The notes below the pieces were generated by a model that searched no databases, was not told the origin of the DNA, and worked only from the letters and a program-made list of their open reading frames with translations. Both the position numbers and the translations under genes were made by a program. Below, in pieces: positions 5,675 through 6,694 of a DNA stretch of 6,694 nucleotides. Source of the DNA: an uncultured Oscillospiraceae bacterium. GTDB lineage: Bacteria > Bacillota > Clostridia > Oscillospirales > Acutalibacteraceae. The stretch spans positions 1 to 6,694 of the forward strand of contig USLV01000075.1 in NCBI GenBank assembly GCA_900555705.1, given 5' to 3'. Within the stretch, counting starts at the first letter, position 1. Each line of letters begins with the position of its first letter.

Positions 5675-6694
5675 ATGAATTGGGAGACACCTGTGTCGGC
5701 GCTGAAGGGTGTCGGCGAGCGCCGTGCGGCGCTGTTCACGAAGCTGGGGGTTGTGTCGCTCCGGGACTTGACGCGGCAGTTCCCGCGTGCTTATGAGGAC
5801 TGGTCCCGGATCCTGCCGATCGGACAGGCTTCCGCCGGAGAACCCTGCTGTGTGCGGGCGACGGCGGTGAATGTCCCGACCGAGCACCGTGTCCGCAAGG
5901 GTATGACGCTCTATCGGTTTGTCGTCAGCGACGGCGTGAACCGGATGCAGGTGACGCTGTTCAATAACCGCTATGCCGCCGCCAAGATCCGCCGAGGGGA
6001 GGAGTATCTCCTGTTCGGTGTGGTAACTGAAAATTTTCGCCGGTTTGAGATGGCCTCGCCGATGATCGAACCGGCGGCGGGCGGCGGACGAATCCGGCCG
6101 ATCTATCGCCAGACCGAGGGGCTGACCTCCCGGATTATAGAAAACACCGTCGCGGCCGCCCTGCAGGCGCTCGATCCGCTGCTGGAGGAGGATCCGATTC
6201 CCTTTGAGCTGCGGCAGCGGCTGGCGCTCTGTACGCGCCGCTTTGCGCTGGAGAATATTCACTTCCCGACCGGCGCGGAGGCGCTCGAGATGGCGCGCCG
6301 ACGTCTTGTTTTCGAAGAGCTGTTGCTGCTCCAACTCGGGTTGCTGCGCCTGAAGGGGCGGGTGCGGCGCGTGACCGGGGCACGGATGCAGACAGATTAT
6401 ACCGAAGAATTTATGACACTGCTGCCGTTTGCGCCGACCGGCGCTCAGCGCCGCGCCATCGCCGACTGCGTGGCCGACATGCAGGGCGGCTATCCGATGA
6501 GCCGACTGGTGCAGGGGGATGTCGGCAGCGGCAAAACCGCTGTCGCCGCCGGTGTCGCCTATACGGCGATCCGCAACGGCTGGCAGGCGGCGATGATGGC
6601 GCCGACGGAAATCCTTGCAAAACAGCACGCCGAAACTCTGGAAAGCTTTTTTAAAGGCAGCGGAATAAATGTGGCGCTGCTTACGGGAAGTATG
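5675..6694 (+). CDS. recG: ATP-dependent DNA helicase RecG (N-terminal half, cut by window end)
   Basis: RecG is a double-stranded DNA translocase that remodels stalled replication forks and recombination intermediates in the cytoplasm. The window holds exactly 340 codons, about half the usual 680 or so. Residues 8-26 (ALKGVGERRAALFTKLGV) form the N-terminal helix-hairpin-helix-like region. The OB-fold wedge domain follows at about 55-135, including YRFVVSDGVNRMQVTLFNN and YLLFGVV. Family blocks then appear in order: IRPIYRQTEGLT (140-151), ALENIHFP (191-198), ARRRLVFEELLLLQLGLLRL (207-226) and LPFAPTGAQ (250-258). The Walker A motif is GDVGSGKT (281-288), and helicase motif Ia is MAPTEILAKQH (308-318). 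The DEXH box and the second RecA-like domain lie beyond the window. The start at 5675 follows GAGGG (5663-5667) with 7-base spacing. The sampled G+C (65-68%) is the highest in the window. It is divergent from the glycosidase-like gene and has its own promoter. Confidence 0.97.
   Translation, partial: MNWETPVSALKGVGERRAALFTKLGVVSLRDLTRQFPRAYEDWSRILPIGQASAGEPCCVRATAVNVPTEHRVRKGMTLYRFVVSDGVNRMQVTLFNNRYAAAKIRRGEEYLLFGVVTENFRRFEMASPMIEPAAGGGRIRPIYRQTEGLTSRIIENTVAAALQALDPLLEEDPIPFELRQRLALCTRRFALENIHFPTGAEALEMARRRLVFEELLLLQLGLLRLKGRVRRVTGARMQTDYTEEFMTLLPFAPTGAQRRAIADCVADMQGGYPMSRLVQGDVGSGKTAVAAGVAYTAIRNGWQAAMMAPTEILAKQHAETLESFFKGSGINVALLTGSM

Noticed and set aside
5468..6628. 386-residue minus-strand open frame
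   Set aside because: It is antisense to recG, whose helicase motifs are unmistakable.

Overview
This window looks like one end of a metagenomic or draft-assembly contig from a Gram-positive, clostridia-like bacterium (Bacillota; Oscillospiraceae-type is a guess). The basis is a CmpB/PF06541-type membrane protein (common in Clostridia), AG-rich ribosome-binding sites, and a moderately high G+C content that differs between genes. The first 49 bases are not biological. They are Illumina Nextera adapter: the end of P7, an 8-base index, and the transposase adapter with its 19-base mosaic end. Genomic sequence starts at base 50.

Layout: (1) 50-759, minus: a CmpB-like 'putative ABC transporter permease' whose 3' end is cut off by the adapter. 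(2) 760-905: a divergent intergenic region with a good promoter for the CmpB-like gene and a weaker one for the next gene. (3) 906-1700, plus: an AraC/XylS-family regulator with a cupin-type sensor domain. (4) 1707-1751: a strong hairpin that can act as a bidirectional terminator between two convergent genes. (5) 1779-5411, minus: a 1210-residue multidomain protein. It has a GH20/GH67-type N-terminal domain, a TIM-barrel-like glycosidase region, a helical region, two or three Ig/Fn3-like domains and a C-terminal LamG-like domain, with no signal peptide. (6) 5412-5674: a divergent intergenic region with a convincing recG promoter and short palindromes. (7) 5675-6694, plus: the first 340 residues of RecG helicase, cut by the window end.

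The CmpB-like gene and recG are G+C-rich (about 55-68% in hand-counted 60-base lines). The regulator (about 42-47%) and the glycosidase-like gene (about 52-53%) are not. The simplest reading is that the regulator plus glycosidase-like pair is a carbohydrate-use cassette inserted between two housekeeping-type genes that were once divergent neighbours. The regulator probably senses a sugar and controls the glycosidase-like gene, but this is inferred from proximity only. The least explained item is the large glycosidase-like protein: extracellular-style accessory domains on a protein with no visible export signal.
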